Source: Polychytrium aggregatum (taxonomy: Eukaryota > Chytridiomycota > Chytridiomycetes > Polychytriales). From it: a stretch of 64,000 nt of DNA. Location: contig NW_026516297.1 of the NCBI RefSeq assembly GCF_025602895.1, positions 122,149 to 186,148 on the forward strand. Reading direction: 5' to 3'. Below the pieces are notes generated by a model. It was not told where the DNA came from and ran no database searches. It saw only the letters and a list, made by a program, of their open reading frames with translations. Positions 46,289-59,144 of the stretch are shown here, piece by piece (within the stretch, counting starts at the first letter, position 1; every line of letters begins with the position of its first letter). Position numbers and translations under genes: made by a program.

Positions 46289-49200
46289 ATGCCCCCGTAT
46301 AGCTCGTTCGACGACGCCGACAGCGACGCCGGTGATGGCCTGGACTTTGCCGAGGTATGTCCCTGGGCCGGATCTCGCTTCGCAAGCCGTGTCATGCTCA
46401 GAGTGCGCACCATGCTGCCTGGTACAGGATGCCTCTACTTGGTGTGGGATGCCTCCAGCCGTCATAGTAAAGGCAGGCATGAGCTAATGGATCGGAAATC
46501 AACGCCCCCAATCGCCCATTCATCCAGGACGCATTCGAGACCAACCGCGATGGCCTTCTCTGGGTCATCGATGCTTCGCCTCGCATGTTTGTCCCCACCG
46601 ACGACGGAGCGATACCTTTCAAAAAGACACTCGAGTGCGCTGCACGCTGTCTCAAGAGCAAGATCATCGTCAGCGACTCGGATCTCTCGGGCATCCTCTT
46701 CTATGGCACGGCAAGTTCAAGGAGTTGTCGAAATCAGGGCCTGGCCCGGGCGGAGAGCAGCGATGGACCGCTTCGGCCTCGTTTCGTCGAGTCTTGTCTC
46801 CTAGCAGCCTGCTAATCGTATTGCTCGCTGTGGGCCTGATGGCGGCGGGAATGGCTCATTCCAACAGAGAGCCCAGCGCCAGCCCACAACAAAGTTTGGC
46901 GGAATCTATCTGTTGCAAAACCTGGATATCCCCGATGTGCAGCAAATCGTCCATCTTGAGAAAATGGTGAAAGGCAAGGATCGCCGAGGGCCTCCTCTCG
47001 GTCTCGATGCTCCCAGATTGTGCGTGCATTCCGCCGGGGGCTCACCACACTGCTCAACAATCTGTTTTACACCGTTTTCGCTGACCCCGACGATAACAGA
47101 TCCCAGTATTTTTGAGGAGGAGATTGGTTCGTCGGACGACTACAAGATACACGAGGTTCTGTGGGCTTGCTCCAACGTCTTCTCGGCAAAGTAGGCGCTT
47201 TCTTGTGCATTGGCTGGCGCTGCGACGCTAGCTGTTTGCCTGTCTGAGGGCTGTGCTGCTCTGTCTGCGTCATCAAGCCGATTCCTGACCAGCGCCGCTC
47301 CAACTTGCCGATAGCAAAGTGAAGCTTGCCTCCCGACGAGTCTTTATCTTCACCTGCAGCGACAACCCCGCCGGCGAGCACCAGCTGAGAACCAATGCAC
47401 TGACCCGCGCATCCGATCTGAGCCATCTGGGCATCGAGCTGCATGTGTTTCCGCTGCCGGGGGCAGTGTTCGACTGGAGCCCGTTCTGGAATGTAAGTCG
47501 CCGGGCGAGGTTGCCGGCGAGGGCGTGGGGCATCTCGAGGAGAGGCTGTGTTTTGTTGCACTCGGTTCTTCCTGTGCTTGCTTAATCCTTGCTATGTGGG
47601 TGCAATCGGGTTCATCCCATCGACAGCCTTCATTCCTTGGATTGGCGTACACTGACGAGTCGGCTGCCATGTTTCGATGAACTGGGTCGCTGAGCAGCCG
47701 CTGCTCAAATTAACCGAGACGAACAACAGCGCCGACGAGGAGGCCATCCCAGACATGATCGAGAAGTGGGCCCAGCTCGAGGATCTTGTGAAGCGCAAGG
47801 AAAACAAGAAGCGGACCATCTTTCGCGTGCCCTGGCACATCTCCCCAGACATTGTCATCGGCGTTGCCGGGTAAGCAGTCTCCCAAGGCAGACCCGGCTG
47901 GCCCCAATTCGGTATCATTTCGCACGGTGCAGTTTACTCTGGTCTCCAGTTTCATTGCCTGTCGCTGACCACATTCCTTTTCTTTGCCTGTGACGTGAAA
48001 TGGGCGGCCGGGTGGTGGGGGTGGGGCGGACAGCTACAATCTTATCATGGAGCAAAAGCGGGGCTCGTTTGTCTATCTCTCGCAGCGAGACAACCGCGAG
48101 GTCAAGTCCGCTACAACTTGGATATGTGAGGTACACACCCGTCCATCGCCGCGCACCGAGTTTGGCACAGTATGCGTTTTGCTGACCGACCGCTCTCGTA
48201 TGCCAGCAAACGGGATCGGTTCTCCTCCCGGACGACATTGACTACTTTTACCCAGTCGGACAGCGCACCGCCGTGTTTTCAAAGCAGGAGCTCTCCGAAA
48301 TCAGATACTTTGGCGAGCCGAGTGAGTATCGACGAGCGGGAGTGTGCCTATCGGCCTCGCCGACACAGCACAGAGGGCAGCTCGAGTAGTTGCTCGAGTA
48401 GTTGCTCGATGGACTGCCTTGTCTTCGATCTAACCAGCGCCGGACCGTGTGCTTGATTCTTTGACACAGAGCTGCAGCTGCTGGGATTCAAGCCGCAGGA
48501 GTCACTGATGGAGGAGCACAATATCCACCGCCCGTACTTTATCTTCCCCGATGAATCGGTAAGCGAACGTACACACTACCAGGCTGTTAGCCACTCGGCC
48601 GATGCGATATCCGGTGCAAATACTGCTGGTCGCCATGACAGGGTGCAGGCTGTATCTGCCTGCTCGTGTGTATGCACTCCTTATCGACACACCTCCTGAC
48701 GCCTTCTAATCACCCAGACGTACTCGGGCAGCTCGAGCGTGTTTGCAAATCTGCTGGACTCGTGTCTGCGCCTCAACAAAGTGGCTCTCTGCACGCTGAT
48801 TGCTCGCAAGCGATCTCCTCCGCGGTTGGTGGCACTTGTCCCTCAGGTGTGTGTGCTTTGGATTGAAGACCGACGATCTTCCCACGGAGCAAAAGCCAGT
48901 AGCTTGGATGTGGGGGTGTACAAGTGAATCTAGCTGTGTCGATCCGCTAACCACCCTCGGGTCTCCGCCGACTAACCCTGCAGAGAGAAACCGAGAGCAT
49001 GCCTGGCGGGTTCCATGCAATCTTGATGCCGTATGCGGATGACTTGCGCAACATACAGATGCCTGTCGTGCACCCCACTATTCTCAAGGACTGTGAGTAC
49101 GAGCAAACCAAAGTCAGGAGCTGCTTCCTGGATTGCCAGAGATGCAGCCGATCGTTGGTTTGTCCGTGCCTGAATGCTGACAAACCATCCGATCCTCACC

Positions 49201-50374
49201 CCAACAGCTTCGAGTGCGCTGGCCGAGATCGGAAACAAGATCATCAAGAAGCTCAATATCAAGTCCTATGACGGGAAGAACTATGAGAACCCGGGTAGGA
49301 GTCTATGGCGTATCTCCCTCATCCCACGATCAGCTCGATGGTGCGGCCAGTGCAGAAGAGATGGATATAATACTGCTGCCCATACAGCTAACGATATGTC
49401 GATGGTGGCTTTGCTGTTCTCTTGTGGATGTAAACCAGTGATTCAGATCCACTACACCAATCTCCAGGCTCTGGCTCTCCAAGAGGACTTGCCCGAGGAG
49501 TTCAACGGTATGTGGCATCTTTGAGAGCAGCGATGGTGATGGTGATGGTGATGGTGATGGTGGTGGTGGTTGTTAATCGGCATTGAAACGACCTCGTTGC
49601 ACATCCAGATCAAACACTTCCAAAGGCCAGAGAGATCCACGAGCGCGCCGGCGAGCTCATCCAAGAGTTCAAACGGGTCTGTATTTGCTTGTAGAGTTGG
49701 CACTCAGATACAAGTTGGCACTCGGCGTGCAGCAGCACTAATATCGAATGCGCTGGGAATGTCTGGTTGCAGGAGCTGATGGCTTTGGATGCCGAGGATC
49801 TGGGGCAGGCAGACGGCGATTTGACTGCCGGGCTCAAACGACAGGTGAGATACTGTAGACTCAACAGAGTCACCGCAGTTGCGCTCATCGTCGTGGGCAG
49901 GTCCTCCGCCGACTCGCCTCCTTTCTTTGACTCCCTCGCACGAGATATCGTGGTGCTGACGCATAGATCGATGTACTGTGTCTCCAGTCGGACGCAGAAG
50001 ACTCGCAGGCCAAGAGAGCCAAGAACGAAGTCCCGGACGCTCAGTCCATCAAGCGGCACATTGAAGCCGAAACGGTGTGTGTGGGTGGGCAGAGACAGTG
50101 CGGGTGCTGTGTTGGATGCTCCTCTGGTTCTTTGACACTGGCATCGGCCTTTGAATGTCGAGTCGCACGTCACTGCTGCGGCGGAGATGTATGTGCTCAC
50201 AACCTTCACTTTTCTCTTCCCTTTGCCGCTGTCGGTTTCTTGTGTTGGTGTGTGCAGCTTCAGACCCTGACCGTCGCCCAGCTGACTGGATTCCTGACGT
50301 CGGTCCGGATCAAGCCCATGAAACGCAAGCCCGAGCTTGTCAGCCAAGTCGAGCAATACATGAGTGGGCGGTGA
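46289..50374 (+). CDS. KU70: Ku70, DNA-end-binding subunit (non-homologous end joining)
   Basis: Forms with Ku80 a ring that loads on DNA double-strand ends for end joining and telomere protection. Seventeen exons: 46289-46354, 46528-46710, 46895-46973, 47100-47190, 47315-47492, 47698-47870, 48034-48130, 48207-48321, 48470-48558, 48718-48846, 48984-49092, 49208-49294, 49439-49507, 49609-49676, 49773-49844, 49988-50074, 50258-50374, giving 602 aa (human 609). An N-terminal von Willebrand A-like domain (GLLWVIDASPRMF, ASRRVFIFTCSDNP) leads to the Ku beta-barrel core (YNLIMEQKRGSFVYLSQRD, IRYFGEP, LKLLGFKP-like LQLLGFKP), the C-terminal arm (MPGGFHAILMPYADD) and a terminal SAP domain (TLTVAQLTGFLTSV). 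Introns 2 and 3 have GC donors (GCAAGT, GCAAGG). Ku80 is not in the window. Confidence 0.96.
49532..49573. repeat. (GATGGT)n / (GGT)n microsatellite in a Ku70 intron
   Basis: About five GATGGT units followed by GGT units, in the intron between exons 13 and 14 of Ku70. Confidence 0.9.
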
Positions 50375-51719
50375 GGCGATTTTCTGTCTCCTACTTCTCC
50401 ACCCTCCCACATAGACCTGATGGCCACGCTCGAGGGTAATGGCAATACATTCTATATTACAGTCTATCCAGAAAGAAACGAGACAGTTCCTTCCTGGCTT
50501 CAGATGCCTGAAACCCGCTGACTGACTGTAGGCCCAGCGGACGGGCCGTGAGATTGTTTCCCGTCCTGGTTGGCAATCGAGTGGTTTTGGTTGGTTTCGG
50601 GAAGCATGGTCTTGAATACACCCGATCGATCTCCATGGGCGATGATCGACTGGCATACCGAGATCATGTTCCTTGAGGCATTGATGCCTCGATGTATGAG
50701 TGTGATACATTCACTCGACCCTCTGGAAAAAGTGTGGTTTCTCGATATCAAGATGGTGATGTGCTTGGCCATGAATGCGATGAGTGGGTGTGTATTCAGG
50801 TTCCAGAAAAACACACAGTCATAGCGCAAAACGGGAGTGTCCCATTTCATTTTGGAAACGCTGTATACGGGTGTGCGATCAACAAATGACAAAGACACGA
50901 GGGAGTAAGGTTGGGGAGATGGGGCAGGAAACGCAGGGACTCGAGGCGAGCGGCCTAAATGTAGATGAGCGCCCCGACTCCCCTTCATGTAGTATAATGA
51001 CGCCACCGGGCAGTGTATGGTGGAGAATTCTAGGGTCTAAGAGATAGAAGCGACGGGGGGAGGAAGTGAAAGATCGCCAAAGACGTAAAGCACGGGAGAT
51101 CCCATGTCGTTGGACAAGGGTCCGCACGCCGCAAAGGCCAAAAGATCGGCGATGTGTTTGGTGCCCTGGAGGCTGCCTGTGCTTGACGGAAGAACCGGGA
51201 CGCAGTGCGAATTGCGACAAAAGGAACGAGAGAGAGAGAAACCCCTCTGGGCTATCGAAGCCCTCGCGATGTCTGTGAAGCTTCGGGTGGTGTGCTTGTG
51301 TTTGCGCTTGGGTGCGTGGATGGATGGGAGACGGAGCAGGCCGGAGCTTGAGCAGGTTCAACTTTTGTTCGAGGCAGAGCGACTGATGACGATTACGAGC
51401 CCCAGCGACGGCGAAGGAGGGTGTGGGGCTGTGCCGGCGAGGAAGAATAGGACACGCACGTAGCAAAATGAGAAGGAAATAGAGAGCAAGAAGGGTAGCA
51501 AGTGCGGGCAACGCATTTGGCATATGTATCTATGTACACGCAAGGAGGAGGCTCGCGGATGGAGGAAGAGGGGGCAGAGATATTCGCGACGAAGCAAGAC
51601 GAGTGTGTTGATGAAAGCTCAGGGACGGGGCTGGGGAGGAGGAGGAGGCAGTCCGACGAATGCCTGGCCAAGGACGAGAGCAAAGGCCCGGGCGGGGAAC
51701 AGGTACCGGAAGGCCGCCG
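50375..51719. other. Convergent 3' regions of Ku70 and the polyQ gene
   Basis: 1.3 kb with only low-quality open frames on either strand; no domain recognised. Part may be the 3' UTR of the minus-strand gene. Confidence 0.5.
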
Positions 51720-52920
51720 TCAGCCCGAGCGGTCAGACCCAGGAATCGAGGCCAGTCGTTCGGCTTCGAAGGCAGCCGACGCTAGGCCCAACAAGAGATC
51801 CGCGTTGTTGTAGTGCCCAAAGCGAGGGTGTTCTCGATCGCCCGACGTCGGTGGCCGGGCACTATGCCCCTGACTTCGAGACGGACTGGCTCTTGAGTGA
51901 TGCCCGCCGTCAGGTCCACGGCTTGGGCTTGGGCTTTGGGTTTGGCCATGGGTTTGGGCTGGAGTTGTGCTCGGGTCCGAGTAGTAGCGTGGATGGGCGT
52001 CGTAGGCACCTGGGCGGAGCTGGGGTGCATGGTAGCCCGTGCTGGAGATCCGCAGCGACTGCGTGGGACTGTGTGGGGAGGTCGACGCATATTGTCCCGG
52101 AGGACCCAGGCCCGCAGGGCTCGAGGACGGCGCTTGTATCGAGTCATGGGGACCACGCATGGATTCAGAGCCGCCCCGCGCACTGCCGGGCACAATGTTG
52201 GTGCTGCCCGAGTCGTCCTGGGGATGGCTCGGGCGATAGAGGGGCTCGGGACCGTCCTTTGGGCCGCGCGTCTCGTCTTCGTCGTCGTTCGGGTACCGCC
52301 CTTCAACTTGCCATTGGCCATCGGAGCTCACCAGCGGCCGTGTGGCTTGGTGTGAGACATATTTTTCGGGTCCAAAGGGCTGAAAGTTGATTGCTTGGCG
52401 ACCATCGCCGTGCGAGTAGGCCGAGGCGCCTGCCCCTGCTGCGGCGGTTGCTGCTGCTGCTGTCGCTGCGGCTGGAGACGCACCGATACCTGGACCCTGG
52501 CTGTCACGGGCCTGCTCAGGAGCAAGCGATGTCGGCGTCCACTTGCCGTTGTCGAAAGCATGTGGCTGGGCAGGATAGGCGGCAAGCTGGCGCTGGTCGT
52601 GTGCGATCGATCGGCGGCTGGAGTCCAGGTCATCGTGCGAGTCGCGCGTCTGCGAAGGCGACGGTGTGGTGGCGATCCGAGCAGGGCCAGAAACCGAGAC
52701 GACGAGGTGCTTTGGAGGCTCTCGCTGCGGCGCGTGAGGCATGTAGTCACTGGTGATCGACTGGTCCTTATCCCAGGGCTCGCCAGCTTGCGGGTAGCGA
52801 GCCGGAGCTGGGTGCAGATGACTTGCGGGGTTCTGAGATTCATCCCACCAGGGATGTTTCCGCGACGGCGAGCGAGCTGGGTCCGAGAAGTGCGAGGGGG
52901 TATGCTGCTGTTGCTGTCGC

Positions 52921-52959
<39 letters not shown>

Positions 52960-55629
52960 TGCTTGTCGTGGAAGGGGCCGTTGGCGATGCTTGGCTTGAC
53001 CTCAGGGACAAGCGCGTGCCTTTCTGCAGCAATGTTTGGGCGAGCCGATTCACCATCGAGATCGTGTTGACGAGGAATGTAGCCACCGTGGCCGCCGAGC
53101 GGAGCATGGTGGTCTAGCCGAGGAGACACGTTTGGAGGGATGTCTGCGCGGCCGAGGGCGGGATCGTGCGGTGGACACGAGGCGAGCAGCCGCTGGGTCG
53201 GCGGTGCTCTCCTGGGATCGCCTCCAGCCGGAGGGCATGACTCGCGAAGGGCCGACAGCAGACACGAAAGCTGGAGGGTAATGATGCCTCTCAGAGCATT
53301 CTGCATCCGACGAGGGAACTCGGGGTTGCCCCAGGCTTCCTGGTGAGGAGCGGTGCCGCCTTCTCGCATGCGGGACGACTCCTGCGCTTGTTTGTAGAGC
53401 GAAACCAGGCCGCGCACCACCTCGGACATTTTCGAGACCTCGGGCGGGCAGGTGCCGAGCTCCTCGTCAAGCCAGCGGTCAAACTCGCGGATCGGGATGA
53501 TCTCGTCCTGGATCTTCCGGTAGTCCTTGGGTTTGAGTGCAAAATGGTCGAGGCGTCGCCCGATGATGGAGCTAAGGAAGGCATCGTCGCAAAAATGGAA
53601 AGGCGGCAGCTTGCTTTGTGGATGTAACGGGGCTTGTGGATGTGCCTGTGAATGTGCATGCAAATGTGCCTGCGGATGTGGGTGCGAGTGTTCAAAGGAC
53701 GGCTGGTTTGGGCTGCCGCTCGCAGTCGGCGATGGTTTCCAAGAGTCGCCGCGCTCCAGGCTGGGGTACGGGGCTGGCGAAGCATACGCCGGCTGTCGGT
53801 CGTAGTCCTTCCAGTTCATCGGAGGCAATGGCCCGGTGTCGTCAATCCGGATGCCGGGCGAGTCTGCGGGGCCGTCGCGCTCGGGTCGTGGGCTGCGAAA
53901 GAGCGCGGGATCATCATGGAGCCGGAGATGGAGCGGATCGACGAGATGCTGCTGCTGATGTGGAGGATATCCAAAGGGCGGGCCCGACTTGGCTGGAGCT
54001 TGCGTGGGATTGCCGGGAGAGAGGTATTCGGCTGGACGGTCGTTCAGGCGACGGGTAGGGCTGCCGTAGTGGGACGGCGGTGGCCGGTCGCTGGGCAGAT
54101 ACGGCTTGAAATCGCCGGTCTCGTGCGAGCGCGGTGTCCGAGAAGCCGAGAGCAGCGTCTCTCGATCGGTCAACAGCGGCGCAAGAGTGTGAGGAGCCGG
54201 GCGAGCCGAGAGAGCATGCATATGGCCCGGAGACAGGTGATGCGACGGGTATGCTCCGCGGGGAAGCGGATATCCCGATGGCGACGACGACGACGGGCTG
54301 GGCTCGGGCGGGTGCGTCGGACGTGGGGCCAGAGGCAGCTGATTGGGGAGGATCGGGTGGAAGTCGTGTTCGTCCTGGACGATGGAGGAAGAGAAGCGTC
54401 AGTCGCGGTGTATTAGCGATGCCGATTGTGCATGGTTGTGCCTGGCACATGCAGGGCGTTCTGCGGGCCTTGTGCAAGGAGACGAGCGATGCAGCCAGAT
54501 CGCATAAGACTGCCGACGATACAAGGCGGCGGATCGCGAGCATCGAGAATACCAAGACTCGAGCGATCACTGGCTCTGGTAACGACGCTGAGCACAACGC
54601 AGCCAGATCCACCGCGACCCATGGACACGAGCGCAGAACCAAGCGGGCGAGCGGGCCAACGAGAACGGGCCTCACCTTTCTGGATCGCTTCTTGGCATGA
54701 GCCAAGCCCGACAAGGCCTCGTCGGCGGAGCCCATGGAAGGATTTGGGCTGAAACTACTCTGGCTCGCCTGTTGCAGCTCCTTCTGCCGCTGTTGCTGCC
54801 GCTCGCGTTCTTTGAGGATTTTCTGCGGATGAGGGAAATGGTTTGTCAGATCAGACCGGAGCAAGCCAGCCTGATAATATCGGACTGATGCAGATCGGAT
54901 CGGAGACCACAGGGCGCATGTCCAATCGGATAACGATGGCTCGGTAGATGGCAGGGATCAGTAGCGAGGGCGGGATGGCAGCCGATGGACACTGATCGAG
55001 GGAACCCCCCCCCTCCGAACACCGGAGGACAGAGCACGATGCTGCCCGGCCTGTGCCTGGCTCAATACAGGACAGTGATTCTGAGATCGGCTTGGAGCTT
55101 GGAGCCTGATCCAGCTGAATCAGAAAGTGGAGGGAGGGGGTTTGCCAACGATGCGCCGAAACAAACGTATGAAACGATAGACAATAACCCGGGGGGTGGA
55201 AATGGAGTGGGGCAGTAACACCAACTGAATGGAAACAGCGACAGAGCGGACAAGAGCAGGGAACTGGATGTGCAGAGAGAAGGTCGGCGGGTATCGGGCT
55301 GGGCCGAGGGACAGAAAAGGGACCACCGGCCCGGCGCTGCGACGACGACGATCCCCAGGAATCGACTGTTGTCTGATCCCAGGTCACTTTCTCAACGGGA
55401 CGCTCGCGACCCGAGCCATCGTTTCCGTCTCCGGGACAACCAAGCCAACACGACCAGAGGGAAGGGAGAGTGGCATCGAAGCGAAGCGGAAAGGTCGGTC
55501 GACAAGACTCACTTGCTTCTTGCGGTACTTGGCTTGACGGCACGCTGTCGAGTGCGACGGGGGATAGAAGCATCCGGGGAAATTGTAGCAGCACTGCGAC
55601 ACGGGCTTGGGTTCTTCGCTGGGATCCAT
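51720..55629 (-). CDS. Large disordered polyglutamine protein, family unknown
   Basis: Three exons, 55629-55513, 54822-54676 and 54374-51720, each with consensus sites (CAA|GTGAGT, AAG|GTGAGG) and all phase 0, give 972 aa. The first exon encodes a Cys-containing head (CCYNFPGC, then C and a basic end), followed by a Glu/Arg/Lys/Gln helix (KILKERERQQQRQKEL) and a basic KKRSRK. Most of the rest is Pro/Ser/His/Gln-rich and disordered. One region near residues 290-370 looks folded, running from FHFCDDAFLSSIIGRRL through KIQDEIIPIREFDRWLDEEL to VVRGLVSLYKQAQ. A glutamine run sits near residues 552-577. The composition is that of a nuclear regulator, but no DNA-binding domain is recognised. The 690-nt first intron makes the link of exon 1 to the rest less certain. 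Confidence 0.65.
52905..52971. repeat. Glutamine-encoding trinucleotide array
   Basis: Mixed CTG/TTG units (CAG/CAA on the coding strand) of about 22 codons, interrupted by one arginine codon; inside the polyQ gene. Confidence 0.95.
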
Positions 55630-56766
55630 AGGCGGAGGCAGACGAGCTTGGGAGGAGGAGGAGGAGGAGGAGGGTGTATGCGGCTGGCAGCGGGAATGTA
55701 TGTGATAAACAAATGAGCCCAGATAGTGCGTCGCAAGCAACCTGGATTGGATCGAGCAACAAGCGATCGGCGGCAAATCGCTGGGTTGGAGGAAGCGTGG
55801 GGCGGCAGAGGAGAGCCGACGAGACAGCGATGGCGACGAGCACCAGGAGAGGGGTGGTGAGGATGGAAAGATGTGGCTGCCTTCCTTCCCCAAGACGGCA
55901 GGAAGGACAGAGGCGAGAGACGGGAGGAAGAGGACCGGCCCAGCGAGCGGCTAAAAGGCGGGCTCTGGGGGGGGGGAACCGCCGAGTCCCAGAGCCCAAG
56001 TGCAGAAGGAGTAACAACAAGAAGCCGGAGGGCAAACGGGTGGGTGGAATGGGATGCCGGCTCAAGGGGCGTGGAGGAGTGCAGACCGACTGTGTTTGTG
56101 TCTGGAGTGCAAACAAAAGGGCGACAAGGGCGGAGCGATGCCAGCCTGGACCGACCAACAAACGCAGCGGGCGCGAGCCAGCAAGGCCGAACGAGCGGGC
56201 AGCCGAAAGCGGCTGGCGATCTTTGGCAGCATCCGATGCAGGCAAGGCCGCGGACGTGCGTGATGACGGGATGGCAAGGGCTGTGGGCGACAATGGGCCG
56301 GTAACGAGCGAGGGCGACGAGGTGGCCATGAGCGACCACCGAGACATGGGCGAGGGGGGGGGTCGCTGGGCATCGCAGACGACGCAATGCTGGGTCGACA
56401 GACACGCAAACGCACCTGGGTCGGTATCGGCAGCCAGAGGGCGGTCAGAGGGCAGGCGAGGGTGCGGTTGTCGGGCAGTAACAGCAGCCGGATCGGGAAT
56501 AGCGTCGACGGCAGCAACAAACAGGGACGTGACAAGGGCGGCAATGACGACTAATCGAACGAGGAGGCAAGCCGACAGAGTTTGTTTGGGCAAGCAAGGA
56601 CGGCTGAGGACCGGATGGAGGGGCCCGGGCGACGTGAGAGGCAAAGGGACGAGGGCGAGCCGAGAGAGATGTGCAGGCCGATTGGGACGGCGAGGTGGAT
56701 GAATTGGGATGGACAAACGGATGAATTGCGAGGGAAGGGTGTGAGAAAGTAATCGATAGACGAGTG

Positions 56767-56830
56767 GTGGTGCTGAATGGGGTGGTGTTGAATGGGATGG
56801 TGCTGAATGGGGTGGTGCTGAATGGGGTGG
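56767..56830. repeat. 15-bp tandem repeat
   Basis: About four copies of GGTGCTGAATGGGGT with small changes. Confidence 0.9.
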
Positions 56831-57939
56831 GTGGAGGAACCAAGTCGGCAGATTAAATCGACAGACCAAGCGAAACGATTCAAGGACAAGCGCTGCTGAC
56901 GACGGCACCGGTCGAGGCTGGATGTTGGAGCCAGAGCCGCAACAGTCACAGCAGATCCAGCCAGACCAAGGTGATAGAGCCGATTTAGGCGCCCGATTGC
57001 CTCCGTGAACAGGACGGGGTAACATCGGATGGCAGCCGCGAACAGCGACGCATACGAATCACAGAGTGCGACAGCGAGGGGGGTCAGTTCTTGCGGGCCT
57101 GGTACGGGCTGTGCCGTGCTGCCTGGCCGCTCGCGCGGGAAACCGAGTCAAACGGGGAGGGAGGGACTCAGAGCGAGTACTCTGACCAAACAGCATGATC
57201 GACTGGTGGTCTGGTGGGGTTGCTTGATGGGGTTTCTGGTTGATGGAGTTCCATGAGCGCCTGGACAGCGACTCTCATTGCATTGCATTCATGCCTCAAT
57301 ACGCGTGCAGACACAACCACAGCATCGCATGCAGATCCAGGATTCAGCAGCTCGGGCCATTCCGGAGAAAATGAGGAGGCGCCGTCTTCTGAGGGCAAGT
57401 GTGGGTCTCCCGGGCTGCCGCCTGGGCTGACAAGTCCGATTTGCTGCGTGATTGCCCGCCGATCGCCAGCCGACGTCGCCGCCATTGGCATTGTGGAGGA
57501 CCGCGCGGGCCAGCCGCCAAAGTCGCTGCTGGGCTTGATTGCAGCGACGATGCTGTCGTCAGATCGACGTGACTCGCCACCAGGGAACAGCGGCGGCGAC
57601 AAAGCCCGCATGAGGTCGCATAGCCCGAGCCATGTGCGATCGTCGTGCGAGTCGCAATGCGAGGTGCAGTGCTGGATGCAGTGCGAGATGCTGCCTTGGA
57701 CGTTTCGTCGCGGCGGCTCTGTTTGGGCGATTTCACGGCGAAACTTGGAGGGCTCGTGTGACGGTCTCACGCCACCTTGGCGCCCGCCCTTCTTGGGAGC
57801 GGCAGGCGCGACAAGGAGGCCGGACGCGCGGCCAGGCAGCGGCGTAACAGCAAGCGCGTGATTGGGCTCGAGAGCGAGAAGGTCATGCCAGTGCGGGTCG
57901 CCGGGCGGATGCGAAGGTGGGAGACTAGGGAGGTATTGG

Positions 57940-58087
57940 ATTGGCTGCATTGAATTGGATTGGGCTGCATTGAGTTGCATTTGGTTGCATTGGGTTGCAT
58001 CGACAGACATGGGACCGCCGAGAGCATACCGAGAACACCGAGAACACACCGAGAACACTCCGAGAACACTCCGAGAACACGCCGAGA
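57940..58087. repeat. Two adjacent short arrays
   Basis: 57940-57999 has degenerate TTGCATTGGG units (about six); 58026-58087 has about six units of CCGAGAACAC(T), period 9-11. Confidence 0.8.
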
Positions 58088-59144
58088 AGGCCAGATCGCG
58101 TAACAAGCGCCTCCGTGACAGCGGCCACGCACATGCAGCGGTGCCAGGCGGGCAGACCGGCGGCGTGGTGCGTGCGCGCCGCCAGCCCTTGCCAGGGCGC
58201 CCGCAAAGGGGGCCGCCCGGATCGGCGGCCTGGTGCGACATCCCGCATGCACATGATTCGCTGGAGCCCAATGGACGACACAGACGCACACCGACAGAGC
58301 CGTGCTGTGCCAGCTCTCGTGCTCGAATCCACCCTCTCGCACACTTGGATTTGCATTTGCACTGGTCTGCACCAACTTGCACCCACTCGCACTCGGTCGC
58401 ACCTGGTCACACCCACTTCCGTTGCACCAGCGGTCGCACAGTCACAGTCACAGTCGCACCATAACTGTCACACAGACGCAGTCGCACAGACACACCCCGT
58501 GCGCCGCGGTGGTACATCCGCTGAAACACAGTAACGCAATAGCGTTATGTCGGCGCGTGCTCAGCCGCGTGATTGCGTGTGCATCGCTCTGTGGCGCAGC
58601 CGGTCACAGGATGCCCGATTGGCGGATCTGCCGCCGCAGTCACCTGCACATCGTGTCTGTGCTCGCTGACATCCGCCGACACCCGCTGACACTCGCTGAC
58701 ATCCCAGACGCATTTGACCAGGCAACATCTCCAACGCCAGAGCGGCCCTGGTGGTCAAACTCGCCACACCACCGTCCATGCCGTCTCTATTACCATGCCG
58801 TCTATTGTCCATGCCATCCTCACCACCCATGCCATCTCCTCTTTCCATGTCATCTCCTCTATCCATACACCGTTCTGCCCCCTTGCACTGACTTGTGCCA
58901 GCCTCACCCACCCGTGTTGCACGAACCAGGGGCCGCATCTGCCAGGCCGACATCCCTCCAAACAAACCCAGCCCGCGCATCCCATGTTCCAAGTTCCATG
59001 GCCGCTGCATCGTCTGTCTGCTTGCTGTTCCCATCCTCCTTCTCTGCGAGGCTGCTCGTGTGTCGTCGTAGCACCACCAGCATTTGCCGTGTTCGCCAAA
59101 TGCATCCCCGCAATCCCGCGCATCGGGCCATTGTTTCGCATCGC

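Larger units (their letters stand above)
55630..59144. other. 3.5-kb gene-poor interval with several tandem arrays
   Basis: Upstream of the polyQ gene and downstream of CFAP206. The minus strand has very long stop-free frames (one of 724 codons, 57025-54851) that are Pro/Ser/Leu/Arg-rich and cross the polyQ gene's first exon in another frame; I treat them as noise from C/T-rich DNA. Arrays: 56767-56830, 57940-57999, 58026-58087 and a GCTGACA-type one near 58660-58705. A long leader or a noncoding RNA cannot be excluded. Confidence 0.4.

Noticed and set aside
51066-52390. Plus-strand frames over the polyQ gene
   Set aside because: Arg/Gly-rich mirror of the minus-strand Pro/Ser coding sequence.
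54851-57025. 724-codon minus-strand open frame
   Set aside because: Pro/Ser/Leu/Arg-rich, no domain, and it runs through the well-supported first exon of the polyQ gene in a different frame. Lack of stops follows from C/T-rich composition.
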